64,000 nucleotides of DNA from NCBI RefSeq assembly GCF_017876595.1, contig NZ_JAGIOG010000001.1, positions 1,550,001 through 1,614,000 on the forward strand. The letters are read 5' to 3'. The translations under genes were made by a program, and so were the position numbers. The notes under the pieces are model-generated. The model worked only from the letters and a program-made list of their open reading frames with translations, did not search any database and was not told the origin of the DNA. Source of the DNA: Aeromicrobium fastidiosum. GTDB lineage: Bacteria > Actinomycetota > Actinomycetes > Propionibacteriales > Nocardioidaceae. This document shows, one piece after another, positions 54,757 through 63,238 of this stretch; the first letter of the stretch is position 1, and each line of letters starts with the position of its first letter.

Positions 54757-56097
54757 TCAGGCCGTCTTGCCGCGACGCAGCTGGCCCCACACCTTCGACT
54801 CCGTCGTGGTGTAGCCCGGCAGCTTGCGTGCCTTGCGGTACGCCTGGACAGCCTTGACCGTCCGCGCGTCGTAGACACCCGACAGGCCGGGCTTGAGGCC
54901 TGCGGCCGTCAGCGATCGCTGCAGGCGCCACACGGGCTCGCCGACCGAGCCCTCCTTGAGCACGCGGGGGCGTGATCCCTGCGCCAGCAGTGCCGTCCAC
55001 ACCGCACGGGTCGCGACGCCGCTCTTGCTCCAGCCCCGCTTGGCCCGGTAGCGGTCGACGGCGCGAGCCGTGCCGGCCCCGTAGGACGTGTCGATCTTCT
55101 TGACGAGGCCCTGCTTCTTGAGCAGGCACTCCAGCGCCGCCACCTCGGCGCGGTTGGCGCCGACCTTGAGCGTCGGGTACGACCTGAACGTGACGGCCAC
55201 GCCGCACGGGTTCGACTGCGGCGACGGAACGGATCCCTGACCGACGTCGAGGTAGTTCTTGTCGATGTTGAGCGTCTTTCCGCCGTACGAGACGTTGATG
55301 CCGTTGTGGTACTGGTGGATGCGCTGGCGGATCCACCCGCTGTCGGACAGGTACGGCCCGCCCTTGGTGTCGGCCTTCTTGTTGACCCACGCGTTCCACA
55401 TCTGGTCGGGGAACGTCATGCCGGGGCGGCCCGCGAGCCGCGCCTCGTCGACGACCTTGATGCCGGCCGAGCCGCTGGAGTAGAGGCCCGACTGGTAGCC
55501 CATCGCGTGCAGCTGCTCGGTCCAGGCGTCGACGTACTCGAGCAGGAGGTTGTCGCACGCGGCGGTGCGGGCGTACCACTCGATGTCGAGGTACGAGACG
55601 CTGCCGGGGCCGAAGCCGTACTTGGCCAGAGCGGCGGCTGTCTCCTGCGCCTCGGCCACGGCTTCGGCGCGTGCCGTCACCACGTCGGTCGACATCTTCT
55701 TCTTCTGCACGCGGCTGCTGGGGTTGTTCTTGAAGCACGGCGACTGGCGGCCGACGTGGATCGGCATGAAGCGCCAGCCGTTGGCGGCGTTGCGGGCGAC
55801 CCAGGACGCCGTGAGGTTGGGCTGGTACCTGTCGCCGCAGTAGCGGGAGTTGCCCGACACGTAGATGCCGATCGCGCTGAACGGCGACGTGAGGTTCCAG
55901 GTGTCCATGACCGACTGGCTCGGCGCGACGCACGCGTCGAATCCCTGGCCCGTGAAGCTGCCGGGTGCCTCGGGCCCCGCGGCGCGCGCAGGGGAGGACA
56001 GGAGGAGGGACGCGGCCAGGCCGGTGACGAGACCGGTGATCAGGAGCCGCGTGGTGGGGGAAGACGACTTCGCAGTGAGTCGGGGCACCAGACGCAT
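54757..56097 (-). CDS. Secreted DUF1906 glycoside hydrolase-like protein with two peptidoglycan-binding domains (paralogue b)
   Basis: The 446-residue product has the same order as the neighbour: signal peptide (LVTGLAASLLLSSPARA), DUF1906 with GQGFDACVAPSQSVMDTW, SVSYLDIEWY and YSSGSAGIKVVDEA, then two peptidoglycan-binding repeats (PTLKVGANRAEVAALECLLK, SVGEPVWRLQRSLTAAGL). The two proteins look roughly 50-60% alike by eye, so they arose by tandem duplication. Both Asp-Ile-Glu motifs (YLDIE), in the position of the catalytic strand, are kept. The two genes are 46 bases apart and probably co-transcribed. Confidence 0.85.
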   Translation of the reverse strand: MRLVPRLTAKSSSPTTRLLITGLVTGLAASLLLSSPARAAGPEAPGSFTGQGFDACVAPSQSVMDTWNLTSPFSAIGIYVSGNSRYCGDRYQPNLTASWVARNAANGWRFMPIHVGRQSPCFKNNPSSRVQKKKMSTDVVTARAEAVAEAQETAAALAKYGFGPGSVSYLDIEWYARTAACDNLLLEYVDAWTEQLHAMGYQSGLYSSGSAGIKVVDEARLAGRPGMTFPDQMWNAWVNKKADTKGGPYLSDSGWIRQRIHQYHNGINVSYGGKTLNIDKNYLDVGQGSVPSPQSNPCGVAVTFRSYPTLKVGANRAEVAALECLLKKQGLVKKIDTSYGAGTARAVDRYRAKRGWSKSGVATRAVWTALLAQGSRPRVLKEGSVGEPVWRLQRSLTAAGLKPGLSGVYDARTVKAVQAYRKARKLPGYTTTESKVWGQLRRGKTA

Positions 56098-56189
56098 GGC
56101 ACGAGCGTACGTGGGCGCGGGGTCGCTGTCACGGGACTGGTGTGACTGGTGGGACGCATGGGAAGTGCGGGCGCTACGATCGGAGACAT

Positions 56190-56228
56190 CGCGACCCCGG
56201 TCCCCACCCCTGGATGGCCGGGGTCGCG
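56190..56228 (-). terminator. Hairpin terminator of the acyl-CoA synthetase gene
   Basis: CGCGACCCCGG (56190-56200) pairs with CCGGGGTCGCG (56218-56228), 22 bases past the 3' end of the minus-strand gene. Confidence 0.65.
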
Positions 56229-56249
56229 TTGCGTCCGCCGCCGACGGGC

Positions 56250-57812
56250 TCAGACCTGCCGGGTGCTGTCTCCCCAGTAGGGCTTGCGCAGCTCGCGCTT
56301 GAGGATCTTGCCCGAGGGATTGCGCGGCAGCGCCTCGACCACGTCGATCGACGACGGGGCCTTGTAGCCGGCCAGCCGTTCGCGCGCGAAGGCGATGAGC
56401 TCGTCGGGCGAGGCGCTCGCGCCCGGACGGAACGCGACGACGGCCTTGACGGTCTCGCCCCAGCGGTCGTCGGGCACGCCGATGATCGCGATCTCCGCGA
56501 CGGCGGGGTGCTCGGCCAGGACGCGCTCGACCTCGGGGGAGTAGACGTTCTCACCACCCGTGATGATCATGTCCTTGAGCCGGTCCTCGATGTACAGGAA
56601 GCCGCCGTCGTCGACGCGGCCGAGGTCGCCGGTCCGCACCCACCCGTCGTCCGTGATGAGCGCGGCGGTGTCGTCGGGACGGCCGATGTAGCCGATCGTC
56701 GCCTGCGGCGTGCGGAACCACACCTCGCCGGAGCCTCCCGCGGGCACGTCCTGCAGCGTCGTGGGGTCGACGATGCGCATCTCGGCCTCCGGGACGGGGC
56801 GTCCGGCCGAGGTCAGGCGCTCGGGATGCGCGGTGTCGCGGTGCGCGTCGTCCTCGAGGGTCGTGATGACGCCGCCGAACTCGGTCATCCCGTACACCTG
56901 CTGGAACGACGTGTCGGGCCACGCCGCCATGGCTGCCCTCAGCACAGGTGGTGGCATGGGTGCCGCGCCGTAGCCGACGCCCTTGAGCCGGCCGAACAAG
57001 GCCATCGCCTCGGGTCCTGCCGCCACGAGCGCCGCGACGACGGCGGGGACGAGGAAGGCGTGGGTGCAACCGGCCATGATGCCGCCGGCCATGAGGGTCG
57101 CGTCGACCTCGCTGACGATGTAGCCGGGCACGCCCTTGACGGGCCCGAGCAGCGCGTACGACGTGCCGCCGACGTGGAACATCGGCATTGCGACGAGCAG
57201 CATGTCACCGTCGGCGTAGGTCGTGTCGCCGGCACCGTTGACGCTGTGCGCGACCATCGCCGCCTGCGTCAGCTGCACGCCCTTCGGACGTCCCGTGGTC
57301 CCCGAGCTGTACATCACGACGCACACGTCGTCGGGCGTCACGTCGTCCTGCCGGTCGATCGGGGCGGCCCCGTCGAGCCACGCCTCGAAGCCGTCGTCGG
57401 CGCCACCCACGACGACGATCTTCTCGACGTGCTCGAGCCGGTCGCGGATCAGCTCCAGCTGGTCGAGCAGGCGGTGGCCGACGAACAGCACCTTGGCGCG
57501 GCAGTCGTTGATGACGTAGTCGAGCTCGTCACCGGCCAGCCGCCAGTTGACGACCGTCGTGGCCGCGCCCACGTGGCACCCACCCAGCAGCACCTGCAGC
57601 ACGGCGGGGTTGTTGCGGTCGAGCACCGCGACCCGGTCGCCGCGCCCCACGCCGTCGGCCCGGAGCGCGCCGGCCGCCTGCCCCACCGACTCCCATGCCT
57701 GCGCCCAGCTCCACGTGCGGTCGCCGAAGACCCAGCACGGCGCGTCGGGACGCTCGGCGGCCCGTGCCGCGAGGAAGTCGGGAAGGTAGGTGGCGTCGGG
57801 CAGCGCGGTCAT
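56250..57812 (-). CDS. AMP-binding acyl-CoA synthetase
   Basis: The 520-residue adenylate-forming enzyme has VVMYSSGTTGRPKGVQLT (A3), QQVYGMTEFGGVIT (A5), RTGDLGRVDDGGFLYIEDR (A7) and the catalytic Lys in NPSGKILKRELRKP at the end. It makes an acyl-CoA from an unidentified acid. ATG 57812 has GAGGAG 7-8 nt upstream. It is a different subgroup from the enzyme at 36234. Confidence 0.88.
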   Translation of the reverse strand: MTALPDATYLPDFLAARAAERPDAPCWVFGDRTWSWAQAWESVGQAAGALRADGVGRGDRVAVLDRNNPAVLQVLLGGCHVGAATTVVNWRLAGDELDYVINDCRAKVLFVGHRLLDQLELIRDRLEHVEKIVVVGGADDGFEAWLDGAAPIDRQDDVTPDDVCVVMYSSGTTGRPKGVQLTQAAMVAHSVNGAGDTTYADGDMLLVAMPMFHVGGTSYALLGPVKGVPGYIVSEVDATLMAGGIMAGCTHAFLVPAVVAALVAAGPEAMALFGRLKGVGYGAAPMPPPVLRAAMAAWPDTSFQQVYGMTEFGGVITTLEDDAHRDTAHPERLTSAGRPVPEAEMRIVDPTTLQDVPAGGSGEVWFRTPQATIGYIGRPDDTAALITDDGWVRTGDLGRVDDGGFLYIEDRLKDMIITGGENVYSPEVERVLAEHPAVAEIAIIGVPDDRWGETVKAVVAFRPGASASPDELIAFARERLAGYKAPSSIDVVEALPRNPSGKILKRELRKPYWGDSTRQV

Positions 57813-57863
57813 GCAGGGCTCCTCGCGGATGTGGTGTGAGTCACACCACCCTAGCGGGGGTCG

Positions 57864-58313
57864 CTAGCGCGCAAGGGCCTCCGCGATCCGGTCGAGCGTC
57901 GTGCGCATGCTGCGCTCGGTCGCGGCCGGTATCTTGCTGCGCTTGATGAAGAACTTCTGCTTGTCGCGCGAGACGTCCCACGTCTCGCGGACGAGCGTGC
58001 CGCCCTCGACCGGCTCGAGCTCGTAGCGCCAGATGCGTCCGCCGACGATGCCCTTGAGGCCAGTGGTCTGCCATGCGATGCGCCGGTCCTGCTCGTGCTC
58101 GACGACCTCGTTGGACGTCCGGTAGCCGAATCCCTGGTGCATCGCCATCCCGAACCGGGTGCCGAGCGTCAGGGGTCGCGATGCCTCGCGCGTGCCTCGC
58201 ACCGTGCCCGATCCGTCGAAGCTCTGGTGCTTGCCGGCGTCGGACAGCAGAGCGAAGATCTGCTCGGGTGCCGCCGGGATCGTGCGCTCCACGCTGATGC
58301 TGTCTGAGTCCAT
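57864..58313 (-). CDS. SRPBCC (START-like) family protein
   Basis: The 149-residue protein starts ISVERTIPAAPEQIFALLSD, the usual opening of polyketide-cyclase/START-like SRPBCC proteins. RIAWQTTGLKGIVGGRIWRY and the C-terminal long helix follow. These proteins hold hydrophobic ligands in a helix-grip fold. It lies 51 bases upstream of the acyl-CoA synthetase on the same strand, so a lipid-related role is a mild inference. TACAGT is 7 nt upstream of ATG 58313. Confidence 0.83.
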   Translation of the reverse strand: MDSDSISVERTIPAAPEQIFALLSDAGKHQSFDGSGTVRGTREASRPLTLGTRFGMAMHQGFGYRTSNEVVEHEQDRRIAWQTTGLKGIVGGRIWRYELEPVEGGTLVRETWDVSRDKQKFFIKRSKIPAATERSMRTTLDRIAEALAR

Positions 58314-58320
58314 GGCTCGA

Positions 58321-58326
58321 ACTGTA
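58321..58326 (-). promoter_or_regulatory. -10 hexamer for the SRPBCC gene
   Basis: TACAGT on the minus strand, 7 nt before ATG 58313. Confidence 0.5.
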
Positions 58327-58416
58327 GGGGGATACGCGCACTCAGGCAGCCCGACGGAGTGCTCGGCCCGACGGGGTCACACCCGCCAAGGGTTGGGCCT
58401 GCCGGGCCGCCACCCC

Positions 58417-58422
58417 TACACT
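58417..58422 (+). promoter_or_regulatory. -10 hexamer for purF
   Basis: TACACT lies 6 nt before GTG 58429. Confidence 0.5.
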
Positions 58423-58428
58423 GGTGCG

Positions 58429-59922
58429 GTGCCCCGCGGAGATGGACGCCTCACCCACGACCTCGATCCTCAGGACGCCGGACCCCAGGACGCCTGTGGC
58501 GTGTTCGGTGTCTGGGCCCCGGGCGAAGAGGTCGCCAAGCTGACCTACTTCGGTCTCTACGCGCTGCAGCACCGCGGCCAGGAGTCCGCCGGCATCGCGG
58601 TGAGCAACGGCCGCCAGATCCTGGTCTACAAGGACATGGGCCTGGTGTCCCAGGTCTTCGACGAGGCGACGCTCGAGTCGCTCAAGGGCGAGATCGCGAT
58701 CGGCCACGCCCGCTACTCGACCACCGGATCGAGCGTCTGGCACAACGCGCAGCCGACGTTCCGACCCACCGCCGCCGGCTCGGTCGCGCTCGGCCACAAC
58801 GGCAACCTGACCAACACCGCCGAGCTGGCCGACCTGCTCGCGGCGCGCGACGTCGAGTCGGGCCGCGGCTCCGGCAAGGGCGAGACCGCCACCTCCGACA
58901 CAGCCGTCATGGCCTCGCTGCTCGCGTCCTACCCCGACCGCTCGGTCGAGGAGGCTGCGCTCGAGGTGCTGCCGCAGCTGCGCGGCGCCTTCTCGCTGGT
59001 CTTCATGGACGAGGGGACGCTCTACGCCGCCCGCGACCCCCAGGGCATCCGGCCGCTCGTGCTCGGCCGGCTCGACCGCGGCTGGGTCGTTGCCAGCGAG
59101 ACGGCCGCGCTCGACATCGTCGGTGCCTCCTTCATCCGGGAGATCCAGCCCGGTGAGTTCATCGCGATCGACGAGAACGGCCTGCGCACCGAGCGCTTCG
59201 CCACGGCAGAGCCCAAGGGCTGCATCTTCGAGTACGTCTACCTCGCGCGTCCCGACACCACGATCGCCGACCAGCGGGTGTTCTCGGTGCGCGCCGAGAT
59301 CGGCCGCCGCCTGGCCCGCGAGTTCCCGGTCGAGGCCGACCTGGTCATCCCCGTGCCCGAGTCGGGCACCCCGGCCGCGATCGGCTACGCCGAGGAGTCG
59401 GGCATTCCCTTCGGCCACGGCCTGGTCAAGAACTCGTACGTCGGACGCACGTTCATCCAGCCGTCGCAGACGCTGCGCCAGCTGGGCATCCGGCTCAAGC
59501 TCAACCCGCTGCGCGACGTCATCGCCGGCAAGCGGCTCGTCGTCGTCGACGACTCGATCGTGCGCGGCAACACCCAGCGCGCCCTCGTGCGGATGCTGCG
59601 CGAGTTCGGTGCCGCCGAGGTGCACGTGCGCATCTCGTCGCCGCCGGTCAAGTGGCCGTGCTTCTACGGCATCGACTTCGCCTCGCGCGCCGAGCTCATC
59701 GCCAACGGCATCTCGGTCGACGAGATCTGCCGCTCGATCGGTGCCGACTCGCTGGCGTACGTGACCCTCGACCAGCTCGTCGAGGCGACCAACATCCCCA
59801 AGGACAACCTGTGCCGGGCGTGCTTCGACGGCATCTACCCCGTGGCGCTCCCGGAGGACGACGTGATCGGCAAGCACCTCCTCGAGGTCCAGGACCAGCT
59901 GCCGCTCGAGGTCATCCAGTGA
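58429..59922 (+). CDS. purF: Amidophosphoribosyltransferase
   Basis: This is the committed first step of purine synthesis, PRPP plus glutamine to phosphoribosylamine. The 497-residue protein has a 22-residue propeptide ending QDA, then Cys23 as the catalytic N-terminus (ACGVFGVWAPGEEVA). LQHRGQESAGIAV, the glutaminase Arg loop and the PRPP loop RLVVVDDSIVRGNTQRA follow. Four Cys near the C-terminus (NLCRACFDG and others) fit the [4Fe-4S] type. GTG 58429 is set by the -10 hexamer; a much longer opening upstream is antisense to the SRPBCC gene. Confidence 0.95.
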   Translation: MPRGDGRLTHDLDPQDAGPQDACGVFGVWAPGEEVAKLTYFGLYALQHRGQESAGIAVSNGRQILVYKDMGLVSQVFDEATLESLKGEIAIGHARYSTTGSSVWHNAQPTFRPTAAGSVALGHNGNLTNTAELADLLAARDVESGRGSGKGETATSDTAVMASLLASYPDRSVEEAALEVLPQLRGAFSLVFMDEGTLYAARDPQGIRPLVLGRLDRGWVVASETAALDIVGASFIREIQPGEFIAIDENGLRTERFATAEPKGCIFEYVYLARPDTTIADQRVFSVRAEIGRRLAREFPVEADLVIPVPESGTPAAIGYAEESGIPFGHGLVKNSYVGRTFIQPSQTLRQLGIRLKLNPLRDVIAGKRLVVVDDSIVRGNTQRALVRMLREFGAAEVHVRISSPPVKWPCFYGIDFASRAELIANGISVDEICRSIGADSLAYVTLDQLVEATNIPKDNLCRACFDGIYPVALPEDDVIGKHLLEVQDQLPLEVIQ

Positions 59923-60992
59923 CCGCTCCGCAGGCCGGCACGTCGTACGCCTCGGCGGGCGTCTCTATCGAGGAGGGCGACCGCGCCGTCGAGCTCATGA
60001 AGGAGTGGGTCGACAAGGCCCGTCGCCCCGAGGTCGTGGGCGGCATCGGCGGCTTCGCCGGTCTCTTCGACGCCTCGGCGCTCAAGAGCTACCGCAAGCC
60101 CTACCTCGCCACGTCGGCCGACGGCGTCGGCACCAAGGTGCAGATCGCCCAGCGCATGGACCAGCACGACACGATCGGCTTCGACCTCGTCGGCATGCTG
60201 GTCGACGACCTCGTCGTCTGCGGTGCCGAGCCGCTGTTCATGACCGACTACATCGCCTGCGGCAAGGTCGTCCCCGAGCGCATCGCCGACATCGTCAAGG
60301 GCATCGCGCAGGCGTGCGCCGAGTCCGGCACGGCCCTGCTGGGCGGCGAGACCGCCGAGCACCCGGGTCTGCTGGGCGTCGACGAGTACGACATCGCCGG
60401 CTCCACGACGGGTGTCGTCGAGGCCGACGAGCTGATCGGTGCCGAGCTCGTGCGTCCCGGCGACGTCGTCATCGCGATGCGGTCGAGCGGTCTGCACTCC
60501 AACGGCTTCTCGCTCGTGCGTCACGTCTTCTTCCAGACAGCCGGCTGGGAGCTCGACCGCGAGGTGCCCGAGTTCGGCACGACGCTGGGCGAGCAGCTGC
60601 TCACGCCGACCAAGCTCTACACGCTGCCGTGTCTCGCGCTGGTCAAGCAGGTCGAGGTGCACGCGATGTCGCACATCACGGGAGGCGGCCTGGCGGCCAA
60701 TCTCGCGCGCGTCGTCCCCCCGACCGTGTCGGTGCGCGTCGACCGCTCGACGTGGACGCCGCAGCCCGTCTTCGGGCTCGTCGGCCAGCTCGGGTCGGTG
60801 TCTCAGGCCGACCTCGACCTCGCGCTCAACATGGGCGTCGGCATGGTCGCGCTCGTCGCTCCCGACGCCGCCGACGCCGCGCTGCGGCTGCTGGCCGAGC
60901 ACGGGATCGACGCCTGGATCGCCGGTGACGTGCAGGCGGCGGGCGTGCACGGCGACGGCGGCACCGTGACCCTGACAGGCTCGCACGCCTGA
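59919..60992 (+). CDS. purM: Phosphoribosylformylglycinamidine cyclo-ligase (AIR synthetase)
   Basis: This enzyme closes the imidazole ring, FGAM to AIR, using ATP. The 357-residue protein has YASAGVSIEEGDRAVELMK, GGIGGFAGLFDAS, LATSADGVGTKVQIA, FDLVGMLVDDLVVCGAEPLF and MSHITGGGLAANLARV. GTG 59919 overlaps the purF stop (GTGA), so the pair is translated together. A promoter hexamer for DUF3073 follows 70 bases after its stop. Confidence 0.96.
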   Translation: MTAPQAGTSYASAGVSIEEGDRAVELMKEWVDKARRPEVVGGIGGFAGLFDASALKSYRKPYLATSADGVGTKVQIAQRMDQHDTIGFDLVGMLVDDLVVCGAEPLFMTDYIACGKVVPERIADIVKGIAQACAESGTALLGGETAEHPGLLGVDEYDIAGSTTGVVEADELIGAELVRPGDVVIAMRSSGLHSNGFSLVRHVFFQTAGWELDREVPEFGTTLGEQLLTPTKLYTLPCLALVKQVEVHAMSHITGGGLAANLARVVPPTVSVRVDRSTWTPQPVFGLVGQLGSVSQADLDLALNMGVGMVALVAPDAADAALRLLAEHGIDAWIAGDVQAAGVHGDGGTVTLTGSHA

Positions 60993-61062
60993 GTTCTGCG
61001 GCACGCCGCAGGTTTTCTGCCCCGCCGCGGGGGTCGGTGCCGAGATGGTTGCGTACTGCCGG

Positions 61063-61068
61063 TAGGGT
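61063..61068 (+). promoter_or_regulatory. -10 hexamer for the DUF3073 gene
   Basis: TAGGGT lies 53 bases upstream of ATG 61116. The leader carries the Shine-Dalgarno sequence AGGGGG at 61101-61106. Confidence 0.5.
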
Positions 61069-61115
61069 GGTCAGCACGACAAACTGACTATTTCTCTGCG
61101 AGGGGGTCGAGCCTT

Positions 61116-61286
61116 ATGGGCCGCGGCCGTGCGAAAGCCAAACAGACCAAAGTTGCGCGCGACTTGAAGTACCGGACTCCGGACACAGACTTCAACACCC
61201 TGCAGCGAGAGCTCCACGGAGAATCGGGCGAGCCCATTCCCGAGCAGTACCGCGATCTCGCGCGAGAAGACCCAGCCGCGTCCTGA
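61116..61286 (+). CDS. DUF3073 family small protein
   Basis: The 56-residue basic-to-acidic protein starts MGRGRAKAKQTKVARDLKYR, continues with TPDTDFNTLQREL and ends EDPAAS. The opening GRGRAKAKQTKVAR is diagnostic for DUF3073, an actinobacterial family next to purine genes. The basic start suggests nucleic acid or ribosome contact, with no proof. AGGGGG lies about 9-14 nt upstream of the ATG. Its TGA stop forms CTGA with the likely start of the next gene. Confidence 0.9.
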   Translation: MGRGRAKAKQTKVARDLKYRTPDTDFNTLQRELHGESGEPIPEQYRDLAREDPAAS

Positions 61287-61888
61287 GGCTGCTCACGTCG
61301 CACGACTGGCGTGAGCCGGTCGATGTCGAGCACATCGAGTCCATCCGGGCCGATGCGTCGCGTCATGCGCGTGGCGGTGTCCTGCACCTGCTCCTCGAGG
61401 TGCTGGCGTATGCCCTCGACGAGGCAGCGGAGGGCTCGACTCGTGCCATCGAGGTGATCGTCGGCGACGACGACTCCATCGCGGTGCGTGACGACGGACG
61501 CGGCACCGACACGCGGCGGGGTGACGACGGCACGTGGGTCGTGAAGCCCGTGATGGCGACGCCTGACCTTCGCTTCTTCGACGTGCCCGGGTCGCCGCAG
61601 CTGCCCGACGGCCTGCCGCGGTCGGGCATGTCGGTCGTGGCGGCGCTGAGCTCGTGGCTCGTGCACACCAACGTCCGCGCCGAGGGTGCGTGGTCGGCGC
61701 GCTACGTGCGGGGAATCCCTGACGGGCGGCCGGCGTCGCTCGTCCCTGCTGGCCTGCCGACCGGGACGACCGTCAGCTTCGTGCCCGACCCGCAGGTGTT
61801 CGGGTCGCAAGTTGTCGACCCCGAGCACCTGGGAGTGCTGCTCACGTCGATCGACTCGACCGCGATGATCTCCCTCACCACCCCGTAG
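61283..61888 (+). CDS. Stand-alone degenerate GyrB-like GHKL ATPase domain protein
   Basis: About 201 residues resemble the N-terminal ATPase domain of GyrB/ParE: VEHIESIRADASRHARGGVL, LLLEVLAYALDEA (N-box position), IAVRDDGRGTDTR (G1 box), SGMSVVAALSSWL, and GTTVSFVPDPQVF. The N-box Asn of EVVDNSIDEA is replaced (EVLAYALDEA), and the GLHGVG part of the ATP lid is missing. Similarity begins before the first ATG/GTG in frame (GTG 61400). I therefore place the start at CTG 61283, which overlaps the DUF3073 stop as CTGA. The function is unknown. Confidence 0.65.
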   Translation: MRLLTSHDWREPVDVEHIESIRADASRHARGGVLHLLLEVLAYALDEAAEGSTRAIEVIVGDDDSIAVRDDGRGTDTRRGDDGTWVVKPVMATPDLRFFDVPGSPQLPDGLPRSGMSVVAALSSWLVHTNVRAEGAWSARYVRGIPDGRPASLVPAGLPTGTTVSFVPDPQVFGSQVVDPEHLGVLLTSIDSTAMISLTTP

Positions 61889-61893
61889 CCCGG

Positions 61894-61953
61894 GCGGTGC
61901 GTACGCCACCGAACGACGTCGATCTCGACTGCATTCGGTGGCGTACGCACCGC
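61894..61953. repeat. Palindromic repeat family E (terminator-like)
   Basis: GCGGTGCGTACGCCACCGAA (61894-61913) is a perfect inverted copy of 61934-61953, with a 20-nt spacer. It lies between the convergent GyrB-like and dehydrogenase genes. A partial third motif (GGTACGCGCC) is at 61971-61980. Confidence 0.8.
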
Positions 61954-61991
61954 GCCCCGGCGGAAGGTGGGGTACGCGCCGCCCGCGACGG

Positions 61992-63080
61992 CTACGGCAG
62001 GTAGACCGACCGCAGGCGTCCCACGTCGCGCATGCGCTGCTCGGCCATCCGGTCGGCGGCCAGCGACGGGGAGATGCCCTCGGCCTTCGCGTGCTCGAGC
62101 ACGCCCAGGGTCGTGTCGTAGATCGAGGTCGCCCGCATCTTGGCGCGATCGAAGTCGAAGCCCTCGAGCTCGTCGGCGACCTGGATGACGCCACCTGCGT
62201 TGACGCAGTAGTCGGGGGCGTACGTGATGCCGCGGTCCTGCAGCTGCTTCTCGATGCCCTCGTGCGCGAGCTGGTTGTTGGCCGCGCCGCACACGACCTG
62301 CGCCGTCAGCGCCTGCACCGACTCGTCGTCGAGGGCACCGCCGAGCGCGCACGGGGCGTAGACGTCGAGCGGCTCGCGGATCAGGGCGTCGGTGTCGACG
62401 ACGCTGCGGACGCCCGGGTGCGTCTGCAGCAGGGCCATGACGGCCGGAGCATAGGGGTCCGTGACGACGACGTCGGCACCCTCGTCGACCAGGTGCCCGA
62501 CGAGGTGACGTCCGACCTTGCCGACTCCGGCCACTCCGATCCGCTTGCCGGCCAGTGACGTGTCGCCCCACAGGTGCTGCGCCGAGGCCCGCATGCCCTG
62601 GTAGACGCCGAACGCGGTCAGCACCGAGGAGTCGCCGGCACCGCCGTGCTCGACCGTGCGCCCGGTGACGAAGTCGCACTCGCGGGCGATGAGGTCCATG
62701 TCAGGCGAGAAGGTGCCGACGTCGCAGGCCGTGAAGTAGCGACCGTTGAGGGTCTGCACGAACCGTCCGTAGGCGCGCAGCAGAGTCTCGGACTTGAGCG
62801 TGTGCGGGTCGCCGATGATGACGGCCTTGCCGCCGCCGAGGTCGAGACCGGCCAGCGCGTTCTTGTAGGCCATGCCCTGCGACAGGTTGAGCACGTCGGT
62901 CAGGGCGTCGGCCTCGGACGCATACGGGTAGAAACGCGTGCCGCCGAGCGCCGGCCCGAGGGCGGTCGAGTAGATCGCGATGATCGCCTTGAGGCCGCTG
63001 GCCTCGTCGTGGCAGAAGACGACCTGCTCGTGGCGGGTGCCGAAGGCGGACGGTGTGGGCGGCGTGCTGGGATCGGTCAC
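61992..63080 (-). CDS. Leu/Val/Phe dehydrogenase family enzyme (valine/leucine dehydrogenase-like)
   Basis: This 362-residue NAD-dependent amino acid dehydrogenase converts branched-chain amino acids to 2-oxo acids. It has [21 protein letters not shown], the catalytic Lys in [20 protein letters not shown], the NAD loop [20 protein letters not shown] and ANNQLAHEG near the C-terminus. The length suits the leucine/valine dehydrogenase type. In actinomycetes valine dehydrogenase supplies acyl-CoA precursors. GTG 63080 follows a GAGAGAG tract. It is divergent from the malic enzyme gene. Confidence 0.88.
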   Translation of the reverse strand: MTDPSTPPTPSAFGTRHEQVVFCHDEASGLKAIIAIYSTALGPALGGTRFYPYASEADALTDVLNLSQGMAYKNALAGLDLGGGKAVIIGDPHTLKSETLLRAYGRFVQTLNGRYFTACDVGTFSPDMDLIARECDFVTGRTVEHGGAGDSSVLTAFGVYQGMRASAQHLWGDTSLAGKRIGVAGVGKVGRHLVGHLVDEGADVVVTDPYAPAVMALLQTHPGVRSVVDTDALIREPLDVYAPCALGGALDDESVQALTAQVVCGAANNQLAHEGIEKQLQDRGITYAPDYCVNAGGVIQVADELEGFDFDRAKMRATSIYDTTLGVLEHAKAEGISPSLAADRMAEQRMRDVGRLRSVYLP

Positions 63081-63226
63081 GGTGGCGCTCTCTCTCGATG
63101 TGGCGGAGGGGCGGTGGTGGGCCCCTCCAACGGTCGAGCCGCGGGGTGTTGCGGCTCGGGGCCGACTCTACTCGCGGGAGAGGGGCCTCGGCGGAGACCG
63201 GACAAACATGAGGAAAGCCTCGCGTT
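63081..63226. other. Divergent promoter region between the dehydrogenase and malic enzyme genes
   Basis: It holds no coding sequence. GGTCGAGCCGCGG and a near-complementary GCGGCTCGGGGCC lie around 63131-63162. The AT-richer stretch ACAAACATGAGGAAAG at 63203-63218 precedes the malic enzyme -10. Confidence 0.4.
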
Positions 63227-63232
63227 TACGAT
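63227..63232 (+). promoter_or_regulatory. -10 hexamer for the malic enzyme gene
   Basis: TACGAT lies 6 nt before GTG 63239. Confidence 0.5.
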
Positions 63233-63238
63233 GGTGGG

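Noticed and set aside
58159..58428. N-terminal extension of PurF by 90 codons
   Set aside because: It is antisense to the SRPBCC gene, and the catalytic Cys must lie close to the N-terminus after propeptide removal.
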